A stretch of DNA of 6,452 nucleotides from Planctomycetota bacterium (lineage in GTDB: Bacteria; Planctomycetota; Phycisphaerae; UBA1845). The position numbers and the translations under genes are program-made. The DNA lies in the NCBI GenBank assembly GCA_022563055.1, contig JADFOB010000075.1:1-6452 (forward strand), in the 5' to 3' direction. Positions 1 to 5,842 of the stretch are shown piece after piece. Numbering within the stretch: position 1 is the first letter of the stretch; each line of letters opens with the position of its first letter. The notes under the pieces were generated by a model, which worked only from the letters and a program-made list of their open reading frames with translations, was not told where the DNA came from and ran no database searches.

Positions 1-393
1 GACCATCCAGATGATCTGCGCACGCTGAGGCTGCGGCCGTCCAAACGACGACCCGTCTTCCTACGCCCCCGCCCCCGCCCCGTGCCCACCAAGCCTGTGC
101 CGATAACTGCGTGCTCGATGACTCGCGCCATGGGAGATCCGAATCCGCCCGCATTTCGCCTCATTCACAGTGCGAGGGGAAGGCGCGAATGCCGGCAACG
201 TCCGACAACCGTTTGTGGTTCTCCGCCCATGGGACCGGGTTTGGGGGCCAATCAGAGCTTGATGAGCCGGATAGCCGATATAGGGCAGGGCGAGCACTTC
301 CACGCGGAGGGCTCAACAGAGGAATATAGTGTGGAACTCGAGCAGACCTTCCGACGCCTCGGAGGGACGCGCCCGGTCGATGTGATCCAGTAG
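1..393 (+). pseudogene. C-terminal end of a von Willebrand factor A (vWA) domain protein, cut by the window edge and apparently frameshifted
   Basis: The last 49 codons (247-393, stop TAG at 391-393) read as the end of a vWA domain: ANQSLMSRIADIGQGEHF, then a His-Ala pair, an EEYSVELEQTFRRLGG helix and a terminal RPVDVIQ. Short helix, GG/GQG turn, F/Y-H-A and a final helix with a closing strand are typical of vWA proteins, including those near Tad loci. This frame is open back to base 1, but its residues before 247 are Arg/Pro-rich and do not look like vWA. Reading 99-245 in the next frame gives a better fit: a possible strand and Asp-containing motif (ADNCVLDDSRHG) and a segment ending SAHGTGFG, which joins ANQSLM if one G of the G5 tract at 243-247 is dropped. 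I infer a decayed or mis-sequenced vWA gene. It could be TadG-like, but no TadG-specific part is visible. Confidence is high for the C-terminal fold and low for everything before it. Confidence 0.5.
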
Positions 394-420
394 AATCGCC
401 GGGGAATGGGGAACCTGCAT

Positions 421-445
421 CCGGGCGTAAGACTGCCGGGCTTAT
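421..445. repeat. Short direct repeat in the leader before tadZ
   Basis: CCGGGCGTAA (421-430) is followed, with a period of 15 bases, by CCGGGCTTAT (436-445). The repeat lies between the vWA stop and the tadZ start and could be a tandem regulator site. It is short and made of common GC-rich words, so chance is a real alternative. The 394-517 stretch shows no convincing -35/-10 pair. Confidence 0.2.
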
Positions 446-517
446 CGTCCGACTGAAACTTCCGGGGGCGCGCGTGGGCAATCCGGCTGTTCGAGTGCCG
501 CGAGTTTGGCATCGCCG

Positions 518-1705
518 ATGGGACGCGAGGTACGGTTCCTCATTCTTGACCGGGACGAAGAATCCTCGCACACGTTGCGCGCTGCGCTGCTGGCTACGTC
601 CAAGGTGCGAGTGGTTGCGGTCGCCGATGAGCCCGCGCTGCTCAGCCAGTCGGTCGGCCGCCTCCATGTCGATGCCGTCCTGATCAACCTCGACCCGGAA
701 CCGGAGGCGACGCTTCCCCTTCTGAGCGAGCTTGCCAAAACCTATTGCGACGTGGCGATCTTTGCGACGTCCGAATCGACGGACGGACCGCTCATCCTCA
801 AGGCGATGCGGGCGGGCGTGAAGGAGTTCCTCCCCAAACCCCTCGACATCGATACCTTGACCGAAGCGGTCGAGAAGCTTGCCGCGCGACAGGACACGAC
901 AGCGCCGCAAGGGACACTGATCACGGTGATGGGGGCGTCGGGAGGTGTCGGAGCGACACTTCTTGCGACGAACCTGGCTGTCGAGCTGGCGGACCTTGCC
1001 GGCGGGGATGTGACGATTGTTGACCTCGATTATCGCTTCGGACAGGTGGCCACGGTCTTGGATATTGAACCGACTTTCACGCTATCGGACCTCTGTGAAT
1101 CTCCGGAACAGCTTGAGCCGCAAGTGATCGATCGCGCCCTTGTCAAACACGCTACCGGTCTTCGCGTATTGAGCAGACCGTCGAGCCTCGCCGAGGCTGA
1201 CACGATCACGGCGGCAACCTGTGTCGGCCTGCTATCGACCCTGGTGCAGCTCAATGAGTACGTCGTCGTCGATGGACCGAGCCGGACCGACATGCGTGCC
1301 AAAGCGGTGCTCGACATAGCGGACATCAACTTACTTCTTGTCCAGTTGCTGGTCCCGTGCATCCGCAACGCCACGCGACTGCTCAATAGCTTGCGTAGTG
1401 AAGGTGACAACCTGGATCGGACGCGCCTGATTCCCAACAGGACGGGACGCGGTGCGGCGGACCTGTCCATCGAGGATGCCGCGCGTACGCTGAACCTCGA
1501 TGCCTTCGCATCCATACCGGACGATTGGGCTGCCGTCAGCAGCGCCATTAACCTTGGAGAGCCTCTCAGCATTCATAGTCCGAAAAACAAGGTGCGTCTG
1601 GCGATACGGGAGATCGCCGAGCGGTTGCACGGTGCTGATTCGGGGGCCGATGACAAAGAGGCATCCAAGAAGGGATTGATCGGCCGTCTTCTTGCGATGG
1701 GGTGA
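518..1705 (+). CDS. tadZ: TadZ/CpaE: pilus-localising protein with pseudo-receiver and degenerate MinD/ParA-like ATPase domains
   Basis: TadZ/CpaE proteins place the Tad pilus machine in the cell and act in the cytoplasm. Numbering is from ATG 518 (395 residues). Residues 3-123 look like a response-regulator receiver: beta-1 VRFLILDRDE, beta-3 DAVLINLD, and a C-terminal KP pair at 107-108. The phosphoacceptor position holds Asn57 instead of Asp. Residues 133-375 are MinD/ParA/CpaE-like: P-loop region GASGGVGAT (139-147), IVDLDYRFGQ (167-176) with the two acidic residues of Walker A', YVVVDGPS (248-255) at the Walker B position, then PNR and a GEPLSIHSPK segment typical of CpaE. In the deviant Walker A signature KGGxGKT both lysines are replaced (Ser141, Ala146), so ATP hydrolysis is doubtful. 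The C-terminal tail KKGLIGRLLA is common in this family. A TTG at 506 is in frame four codons upstream. Neither start has a clear ribosome binding site. I chose ATG because it sits just before beta-1. tadA follows 124 bases downstream. Confidence 0.9.
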   Translation: MGREVRFLILDRDEESSHTLRAALLATSKVRVVAVADEPALLSQSVGRLHVDAVLINLDPEPEATLPLLSELAKTYCDVAIFATSESTDGPLILKAMRAGVKEFLPKPLDIDTLTEAVEKLAARQDTTAPQGTLITVMGASGGVGATLLATNLAVELADLAGGDVTIVDLDYRFGQVATVLDIEPTFTLSDLCESPEQLEPQVIDRALVKHATGLRVLSRPSSLAEADTITAATCVGLLSTLVQLNEYVVVDGPSRTDMRAKAVLDIADINLLLVQLLVPCIRNATRLLNSLRSEGDNLDRTRLIPNRTGRGAADLSIEDAARTLNLDAFASIPDDWAAVSSAINLGEPLSIHSPKNKVRLAIREIAERLHGADSGADDKEASKKGLIGRLLAMG

Positions 1706-1829
1706 TGCGGTCAAGGCTCGCCGGGAGTGTTCGAGTCTCGACTCGTTCATCTCCACCGTTGGTCGATAGATATAGATACAGTGGTGTTTCGACGTGTTCG
1801 ACGCCATGCACTAAGGGCAGGGTATCCCT
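1706..1829 (+). other. tadZ-tadA intergenic region with two small dyads
   Basis: This gap holds CGAGTC-TC-GACTCG (1732-1745), a perfect dyad with 6-base arms and a 2-base spacer, which could be an operator-like site or a small hairpin. TTCGACG occurs twice with a 9-base period (1788-1803). Just before the tadA ATG lies AGGG-TAT-CCCT (1819-1829). I see no good sigma70 promoter, although 1765-1780 is locally AT-rich. The genes are probably co-transcribed through it, but that is inferred only from strand and pathway. Confidence 0.35.
1813..1829 (+). promoter_or_regulatory. tadA ribosome binding site inside a small hairpin
   Basis: AAGGGCAGGG (1813-1822) gives a purine-rich Shine-Dalgarno-like stretch about 7 bases before ATG 1830 and supports that start. 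Its 3' part AGGG (1819-1822) can pair with CCCT (1826-1829) across a TAT loop, which would cover part of the site. The stem is only four pairs, so any effect on translation is speculative. Confidence 0.45.
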
Positions 1830-3278
1830 ATGTTTGGAAAGCGCATCAGTGGCGGGGGTGGTGGGACCAAGACGCCGGCTTTACCTCCCAAAGCGCCTGC
1901 TAAACCTGGCGCCGGTTTGCCCGCGGAACAGCCGCCGCCCGCATCCGGATCGTTACCGACGCTGCCTTCACGACCGAAGGTCTCCACGGAGAAGATCGAT
2001 CAGTTCAACGCGCTGAAGATGCGCCTGCACCGAAAGCTCATTGACAAGCTCGATCTGCCGCGAATGGTCGGCGATGAGGAAACGCTCCGCCAACAGGTTC
2101 GCGAGATCGTCTCGCTTCTGGCGGATGAGGAAAACACGCTCCTCAACTACAACGAACGCCAGCGTCTTATCGACGAAGTACTCGATGAGACATTCGGACT
2201 CGGACCACTCGAGGTGATCCTGTCCGACCCAACGATCAGCGACATTCTCGTGAATGGACCCAAGCAGGTCTACGTGGAGCGCGGTGGCAACCTCGAACTC
2301 ACCGAAGTCCAGTTCCGCGACAACGCGCACCTGATGCACGTGATCGACAAGATCGTCAGCGCCGTGGGGCGGCGTTGCGATGAGACCTGCCCGCTGGTGG
2401 ACGCGCGCCTCGCGGACGGAAGCCGCGTCAACGCCGTCATCCCACCGCTGGCCATCGACGGCGCCAGTATGTCGATCCGCCGGTTCGGGGCGGACCCAGT
2501 GACCTGGGACGACTACATCGCCTTCAAGTCGGTCACGCCCGAAATCCGCGATTTCCTCGAAGCGTGTGTGCGAGCGCAACTGAATATTCTGGTCATCGGC
2601 GGCACGGGCTCGGGAAAGACGACGCTGCTGAACAACCTGTCCTCCTTCATCCCGCCCACCGATCGAATCGTGACGATCGAGGATGCAGCCGAGTTGCAGT
2701 TGCGCCAACCGCATGTCGTCCGGCTCGAGACCCGACCGGCCAACATCGAAGGCAAGGGGCGTATCACGATCCGCGATCTCCTGATCAACAGCCTGCGTAT
2801 GCGCCCCGACCGGATCGTGGTCGGCGAGTGTCGCGGACCCGAAACACTCGACATGCTTCAGGCGATGAACACGGGCCATGACGGCTCGCTGACCACGCTT
2901 CATGCCAACAGCACGCGCGACACGATGGCGCGCGTCGAGACGATGGTGATGATGGCCGGGTTTGACCTGCCGATTCGCGCGATCCGCCAGCAGTTCGCCT
3001 CCGCGATCAACTTGATCGTTCAGGCGCAGCGTCTGACCGGCGGGTCGAGGAAGATCGTGAGCGTGACTGAGGTCACTGGGATGGAAGGTGAAGTTGTCAC
3101 CATGCAGGACATCTTCGCCTTCGAGCAGATGGGCGTGACCGGTGCGGGTAAGGCGTACGGTGAATTCACCGCTACGGGTATTCGACCCTCGTTTCTATCG
3201 CGCCTCGAAACCTCCGGTTGCCACGTGGATCCGGATCTCTTCAAGCGACGGGTTCTTATGAGGGACGATCCGGCATAG
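1830..3278 (+). CDS. tadA: TadA/CpaF: Tad pilus assembly ATPase (secretion NTPase family)
   Basis: TadA/CpaF is a hexameric ATPase on the cytoplasmic face that powers Tad pilus extension, and in some species retraction, through the TadB-TadC platform. The protein has 482 residues, a normal length. Residues 7-50 are a low-complexity Gly/Pro/Ala linker, probably disordered. Residues 55-130 form the helical N-terminal part, ending in FGLGPLE, followed by the PTISDILVNGP segment typical of CpaF. The catalytic core is complete: Walker A GGTGSGKTT (257-265, Lys263), Asp box TIEDAAEL (282-289), Walker B region RPDRIVVGECRG (325-336, Glu333) and His box TGHDGSLTTLHAN (348-360). The C-terminus (FEQMGV, then ATGIRP near 447-452) matches the family's usual end, so it is not truncated. 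ATG 1830 is supported by a purine-rich site about 7 bases upstream. tadB follows after 24 bases, suggesting co-transcription. The intact boxes contrast with the degenerate TadZ next door. Confidence 0.97.
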   Translation: MFGKRISGGGGGTKTPALPPKAPAKPGAGLPAEQPPPASGSLPTLPSRPKVSTEKIDQFNALKMRLHRKLIDKLDLPRMVGDEETLRQQVREIVSLLADEENTLLNYNERQRLIDEVLDETFGLGPLEVILSDPTISDILVNGPKQVYVERGGNLELTEVQFRDNAHLMHVIDKIVSAVGRRCDETCPLVDARLADGSRVNAVIPPLAIDGASMSIRRFGADPVTWDDYIAFKSVTPEIRDFLEACVRAQLNILVIGGTGSGKTTLLNNLSSFIPPTDRIVTIEDAAELQLRQPHVVRLETRPANIEGKGRITIRDLLINSLRMRPDRIVVGECRGPETLDMLQAMNTGHDGSLTTLHANSTRDTMARVETMVMMAGFDLPIRAIRQQFASAINLIVQAQRLTGGSRKIVSVTEVTGMEGEVVTMQDIFAFEQMGVTGAGKAYGEFTATGIRPSFLSRLETSGCHVDPDLFKRRVLMRDDPA

Positions 3279-3302
3279 GTTACGCCTACACGGGATTCTG
3301 TA

Positions 3303-4307
3303 ATGGTTCAGATGGCGACACTTGCGATGCTGGGTGCGACCTCCGATCTCCTGATGTACATCCTCCCGTCCATCGGGTCGATGCTGCTGTTCTACGGCAT
3401 CTATCAGGTGATCGTCGATACCCGGTCGGGCAACCGGAAGAAGATCGAAGATCGCCTCCAGGAGCGTCAACGCAAAACGGAGAAGCTGCCCGAATCGATC
3501 GTGCGACGTGGGGCGCTGGGCGGAACCAAGTCCTTCGCCGAAACGGTGGTCGGCAAACTCAGATTCATCCCCAAACTCCAGACGGTGCTCGACCAGGCCG
3601 ATGTCGATTGGTCCGCTTCCCAGATGATGCTGAACCTGGGGGCGGCCGCGCTGCTGACGACCGTCGGGCTCTTCGCCGTCCACGTGAATCTGATTGTGGC
3701 GCTTCTATGCGGTGGGGCGGCCATCGTACTACCACTTCTGGCACTGAATTTCAGGCGCACCCGACGGATGAGCAAGCTGGAGAACCAGCTACCCGACGTG
3801 TTCGACATGATGTCCCAGGCGTTGCGGGCTGGCCACGCTCTTGGCGGCGCCATTCAGCTCATCTATGAACAGATGCCGCCACCGGTCTCCCAGGAGTTCG
3901 CGCGCGTCTACCACGAGCAAAACCTGGGCATCAAGATCGAAGACGCCCTCGAGGCGATGGCCGATCGCGTGGACTCGCTCGATGTGCGGTTCTTCGTGAC
4001 AGCCGTCAACATCCAGCGCCAAACCGGCGGCGACCTGGCGGAAGTGCTCGACAACATCAGCGACGTCATCCGAGAGCGGATCGAACTCAAAGGTCTGGTC
4101 AAAGGACTGACCGCCGAGGGTCGACTGTCCGGATGGGTGCTCTTTGCGCTTCCTGCCGTCGTCTTCGTCGCGATTCTGTACATGAATCCCGAGTATGGCG
4201 GTATGCTGCTGAACACGCCCAACGGGCAGATGATGCTTGGGGCTGCCCTGGGTCTCCAACTCATGGGAATCGCGATGATACGCTGGATTGTGAACATCAA
4301 GGTATGA
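3303..4307 (+). CDS. tadB: TadB: Tad pilus inner-membrane platform protein (T2SS GspF-like domain)
   Basis: TadB forms, with TadC, the inner-membrane platform on which TadA acts, and is related to GspF of type II secretion. The protein has 334 residues. Likely membrane segments are at about 15-37, 107-126, 128-149, 276-295 and 309-331. Between the third and fourth lies a cytoplasmic GspF-type helical domain (about 158-272) starting with NQLPDVFDMMSQALRAGHAL, a family hallmark, and including QRQTGGDLAEVLDNIS (238-253). A charged segment (41-62) follows the first membrane helix. The start at ATG 3303 has only a weak upstream purine stretch (CGGGA). An ATG at 3312 is a possible alternative three codons in. 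Its place directly after tadA and before tadC separates it from TadC, as do the conserved QLPDVFD motif and the long first half. Confidence 0.95.
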   Translation: MVQMATLAMLGATSDLLMYILPSIGSMLLFYGIYQVIVDTRSGNRKKIEDRLQERQRKTEKLPESIVRRGALGGTKSFAETVVGKLRFIPKLQTVLDQADVDWSASQMMLNLGAAALLTTVGLFAVHVNLIVALLCGGAAIVLPLLALNFRRTRRMSKLENQLPDVFDMMSQALRAGHALGGAIQLIYEQMPPPVSQEFARVYHEQNLGIKIEDALEAMADRVDSLDVRFFVTAVNIQRQTGGDLAEVLDNISDVIRERIELKGLVKGLTAEGRLSGWVLFALPAVVFVAILYMNPEYGGMLLNTPNGQMMLGAALGLQLMGIAMIRWIVNIKV

Positions 4308-4316
4308 CCGGAGATG

Positions 4317-4346
4317 CCGCCGCAGGTGCGCCGCACCCCGTGGCGG
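4317..4346 (+). other. Nested hairpin between tadB and tadC
   Basis: An inner perfect stem GGTGC-GCC-GCACC (4325-4337) is enclosed by a second pair of arms, CCGCC (4317-4321) and GGCGG (4342-4346), separated from it by 3- and 4-base internal loops. It starts 10 bases after the tadB stop. No T-run follows, so it is not a standard intrinsic terminator. It could stabilise upstream mRNA, act as a processing site or slow polymerase. The rest of the 146-base gap up to the tadC start holds no gene that I can support. Confidence 0.4.
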
Positions 4347-4440
4347 AAGACAGGCACAATCGAGTGCGGGGTCGGGAAACTTCGCCGAGTTCTTAAACGG
4401 CCAGCCGGCAGACTGACGGGCTCGGTGCTCGCGCAACATT

Positions 4441-4445
4441 GGGAG
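4441..4445 (+). promoter_or_regulatory. tadC ribosome binding site, decides the GTG start
   Basis: GGGAG lies 8 bases before GTG 4454. A longer frame could start at TTG 4439, but that start would overlap this site and has no ribosome binding site of its own. GTG 4454 is therefore preferred. Confidence 0.6.
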
Positions 4446-4453
4446 TACACGAC

Positions 4454-5398
4454 GTGAATCTTTACCTAATCGGCGGCTTGCTCGTCGCCAGTGCAGCGAT
4501 GATCGTCTACGCCCTGTGGCCCAAGAAAGATCACGACGCCGAGGCGATCAAGCGGCGTATGGCGGGTCGGCGAGCGCAGGACTCCGTGGCGGCGCTTCGG
4601 CAACAGGCAAAAGAGTCGGTTGCGCAACGCGTGATGAAATCGGTGGCGCCCATCGCGATGCGCCCCGTGATGATGAAGAATCCCGAGGAGGTGTCCAAGC
4701 TCCGTATGCGCCTCGCCTGCGGCGGGTTTCGCAGCGATCGGGTCACCTCGACTTTCCTCGCGAGCAAGACGATCGTAGCGATCTTGCTCGGGATCGCCGG
4801 CGCGCTCTATGCGTGGGCCAAAGGAATGACCTTCCCCAACGCGCTGGGGACCAGCCTCTGCGCAATGGGGTTCGGGTTCATGGCGCCGAATATCTGGCTC
4901 AGCATGGCCATCTCGAAACGGCAAGGCTTGATCCGCCACGGTCTGCCCGACGCACTGGACATGCTGGTGATCTCCGTCGAGTCGGGCCTGGGTCTCGACG
5001 CCGCCCTGCAACGCGTGGGCGATGAAATGGGAAAGGTGCATCCGATTCTGGCGGAGGAACTCCAGATGGTCACGCTGGAAAGCCAAATGGGAATCCCGCG
5101 CTCCGAGGCGCTGGCGAACCTCGCGACCAGAACCGGTCTTGATGAGATGCAGGCCATCGTGGGAACGGTGAACCAGGCGGAACGGTTCGGCACCAGCGTC
5201 GGGCGAGCCCTGCGAAACCAATCCGCCGCCCTCAGAACGAAGCGCCGCCAGGCAGCGGAAGAGAAAGCACAGAAGACAACTGTCAAGCTAATGGCACCTC
5301 TCATCATCTTTATCTTCCCCGCGATTCTCGTCGTCCTGGCGGGACCCGCCGCCCTCAAGATGATTGAAGCTCTCGGCAACAACAGCCTGCTGGGCTAG
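4454..5398 (+). CDS. tadC: TadC: Tad pilus inner-membrane platform protein (T2SS GspF-like domain)
   Basis: TadC is the second inner-membrane platform protein and is thought to pair with TadB above the TadA ATPase. From GTG 4454 it has 314 residues. Likely membrane segments are at about 2-22, 100-121, 129-151 and 278-300, with a charged cytoplasmic stretch (23-62) after the first. The GspF-like domain runs from about 158 to 270. It opens with RHGLPDALDMLVISVESGLG, a strong TadC signature, and includes the TADC-like stretch QAERFGTSVGRALRNQS (241-257) and a C-terminal helix rich in IIFIFPAIL. The GTG start is chosen because GGGAG sits 8 bases upstream and it begins directly with the first hydrophobic helix. 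A TTG at 4439 would add five residues. It is separated from tadB by a 146-base gap, which is longer than usual for this pair. No downstream tadD is visible. The gene ends the recognisable Tad block. Confidence 0.95.
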   Translation: MNLYLIGGLLVASAAMIVYALWPKKDHDAEAIKRRMAGRRAQDSVAALRQQAKESVAQRVMKSVAPIAMRPVMMKNPEEVSKLRMRLACGGFRSDRVTSTFLASKTIVAILLGIAGALYAWAKGMTFPNALGTSLCAMGFGFMAPNIWLSMAISKRQGLIRHGLPDALDMLVISVESGLGLDAALQRVGDEMGKVHPILAEELQMVTLESQMGIPRSEALANLATRTGLDEMQAIVGTVNQAERFGTSVGRALRNQSAALRTKRRQAAEEKAQKTTVKLMAPLIIFIFPAILVVLAGPAALKMIEALGNNSLLG

Positions 5399-5420
5399 AG
5401 CATTCTCTGTTTTTATGTAG

Positions 5421-5436
5421 TCCCGGCGCGCCGGGA
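5421..5436. terminator. Perfect 16-base palindrome after tadC, possible weak terminator
   Basis: TCCCGGCGCGCCGGGA is an exact palindrome 22 bases after the tadC stop. As RNA it can fold with a 6-pair stem and a CGCG loop. A T-run (5410-5414) lies before it rather than after it, so it lacks the U-tract of an intrinsic terminator in either direction. It is the best-placed stem for ending tad transcription, but it could equally be a protein-binding palindrome. Confidence 0.3.
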
Positions 5437-5437
5437 T

Positions 5438-5491
5438 CGCGAAGAGCCGGACTGAATGATTATCAGAGATTCGGTCGGCCAGCGGCTCGCG
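5438..5491. other. Long imperfect inverted repeat directly after the palindrome
   Basis: Left arm: CGCG (5438-5441), a 3-base bulge, AGCCG (5445-5449) and GACTGAAT (5450-5457). Right arm: ATTCGGTC (5469-5476), a 6-base bulge, CGGCT (5483-5487) and CGCG (5488-5491). This gives 17 pairs, including one T-G wobble, around an 11-base loop. No T-run follows. It may be part of the tadC 3' untranslated RNA, a small RNA element or a protein-binding site. Confidence 0.35.
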
Positions 5492-5617
5492 GAACAGCAC
5501 AAAGCACCCTCGGCCACGGAGCCTGGTTCCATCCGCTCATGGAATGTGTCTGGGCGTGTGCCTCCATACCATCGTGCGTGTCGCGAACCGTAACCAGTGT
5601 GGCTCCTCCACCCGAAA

Positions 5618-5645
5618 TTGACATCAAGAACCATTCCAATTAAAT
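5618..5645 (+). promoter_or_regulatory. Candidate sigma70-type promoter for the exported protein gene
   Basis: TTGACA (5618-5623) matches the -35 consensus exactly. TTAAAT (5640-5645) follows after 16 bases and matches the -10 at four of six positions, with the local AT-rich stretch standing out from GC-rich surroundings. Transcription would start near 5652 and leave a leader of about 190 bases before ATG 5843. Housekeeping consensus use in this organism is an assumption. Confidence 0.4.
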
Positions 5646-5678
5646 CGACAGGCCCTGAATCGATGGGCTATTCTCTAT

Positions 5679-5731
5679 CGCCCCGCTGGGGCGGCAAACA
5701 ACGGCCGCAGCGCCGCTGAGTCTGCGCGGCC
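5679..5731 (+). other. Two hairpins in the predicted leader
   Basis: CGCCCC-GCT-GGGGCG (5679-5693) is a perfect 6-pair stem. Ten bases further on, GGCCGC (5703-5708) pairs with GCGGCC (5726-5731), extended by AG/CT across a 2-base bulge. Both would lie in the RNA made from the candidate promoter at 5618-5645. I do not recognise a known riboswitch or T-box in them. Confidence 0.3.
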
Positions 5732-5771
5732 ATTCCCCAACAGGAACGCCCGCCGATTCTGTCACGAAGCA

Positions 5772-5788
5772 GGTCCGCTGTACGGACC
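5772..5788. promoter_or_regulatory. Perfect dyad upstream of the exported protein gene
   Basis: GGTCCG-CTGTA-CGGACC has exact 6-base arms around a 5-base spacer, 55 bases before ATG 5843. It may be an operator or an RNA hairpin in the leader. A second stem, GGGTGG/CCGCCC with a 4-base loop, follows at 5799-5814. Confidence 0.3.
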
Positions 5789-5829
5789 AACCGTTGATGG
5801 GTGGTCATCCGCCCGATCGCAAAACCTTC

Positions 5830-5834
5830 GGAGG
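5830..5834 (+). promoter_or_regulatory. Strong ribosome binding site for the exported protein
   Basis: GGAGG with an 8-base spacer to ATG 5843 is the best Shine-Dalgarno match in the window. It fixes the start and excludes the upstream in-frame GTG at 5801. Confidence 0.75.
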
Positions 5835-5842
5835 AATCCACG

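Larger units (their letters stand above)
5399..5842. other. Gene-free 444-base region rich in inverted repeats
   Basis: No reading frame in this stretch on either strand has both a believable start and a protein-like composition. Besides the palindrome and the long stem near its left end, I see TTCCAT-N6-ATGGAA (5527-5544), CGCCCC-GCT-GGGGCG (5679-5693), GGCCGC/GCGGCC arms (5703-5731), GGTCCG-N5-CGGACC (5772-5788) and GGGTGG/CCGCCC (5799-5814, one wobble). It separates the Tad genes from the unknown exported protein and contains that gene's likely promoter and leader. Confidence 0.5.

Noticed and set aside
161..910. Long minus-strand frame overlapping the vWA remnant and tadZ
   Set aside because: It is the mirror of coding DNA in a GC-rich genome. 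The protein is Arg/Ser-rich with no domain pattern, and tadZ on the + strand is unambiguous.
1759..1782. AT-rich stretch in the tadZ-tadA gap as a sigma70 promoter
   Set aside because: TTGGTC and the TATAGA/TACAGT words are only 6 or 12 bases apart, and no -35 word sits at 16-18 bases from either.
1968..2903. 311-codon minus-strand frame inside tadA
   Set aside because: It lies antiparallel to the most conserved part of tadA and has the Asp/Arg/His-rich composition of a shadow frame.
4466..5221. 251-codon minus-strand frame inside tadC
   Set aside because: Shadow of tadC, with low-complexity His/Arg/Asp composition and no start signal.
518..5398. A wholly new pilus or secretion system
   Set aside because: All four large genes carry clear Tad family signatures in a familiar order, so this is a known machine with some unusual details.
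5408..5436. Intrinsic terminator made of the T-run and the palindrome
   Set aside because: The T-run precedes the stem on the + strand and reads as A on the minus strand, so the order is wrong for both directions.
5801..5842. Upstream GTG start for the exported protein
   Set aside because: It has no ribosome binding site, lies in a hairpin and would place a charged stretch before the hydrophobic helix. ATG 5843 has GGAGG at ideal spacing.
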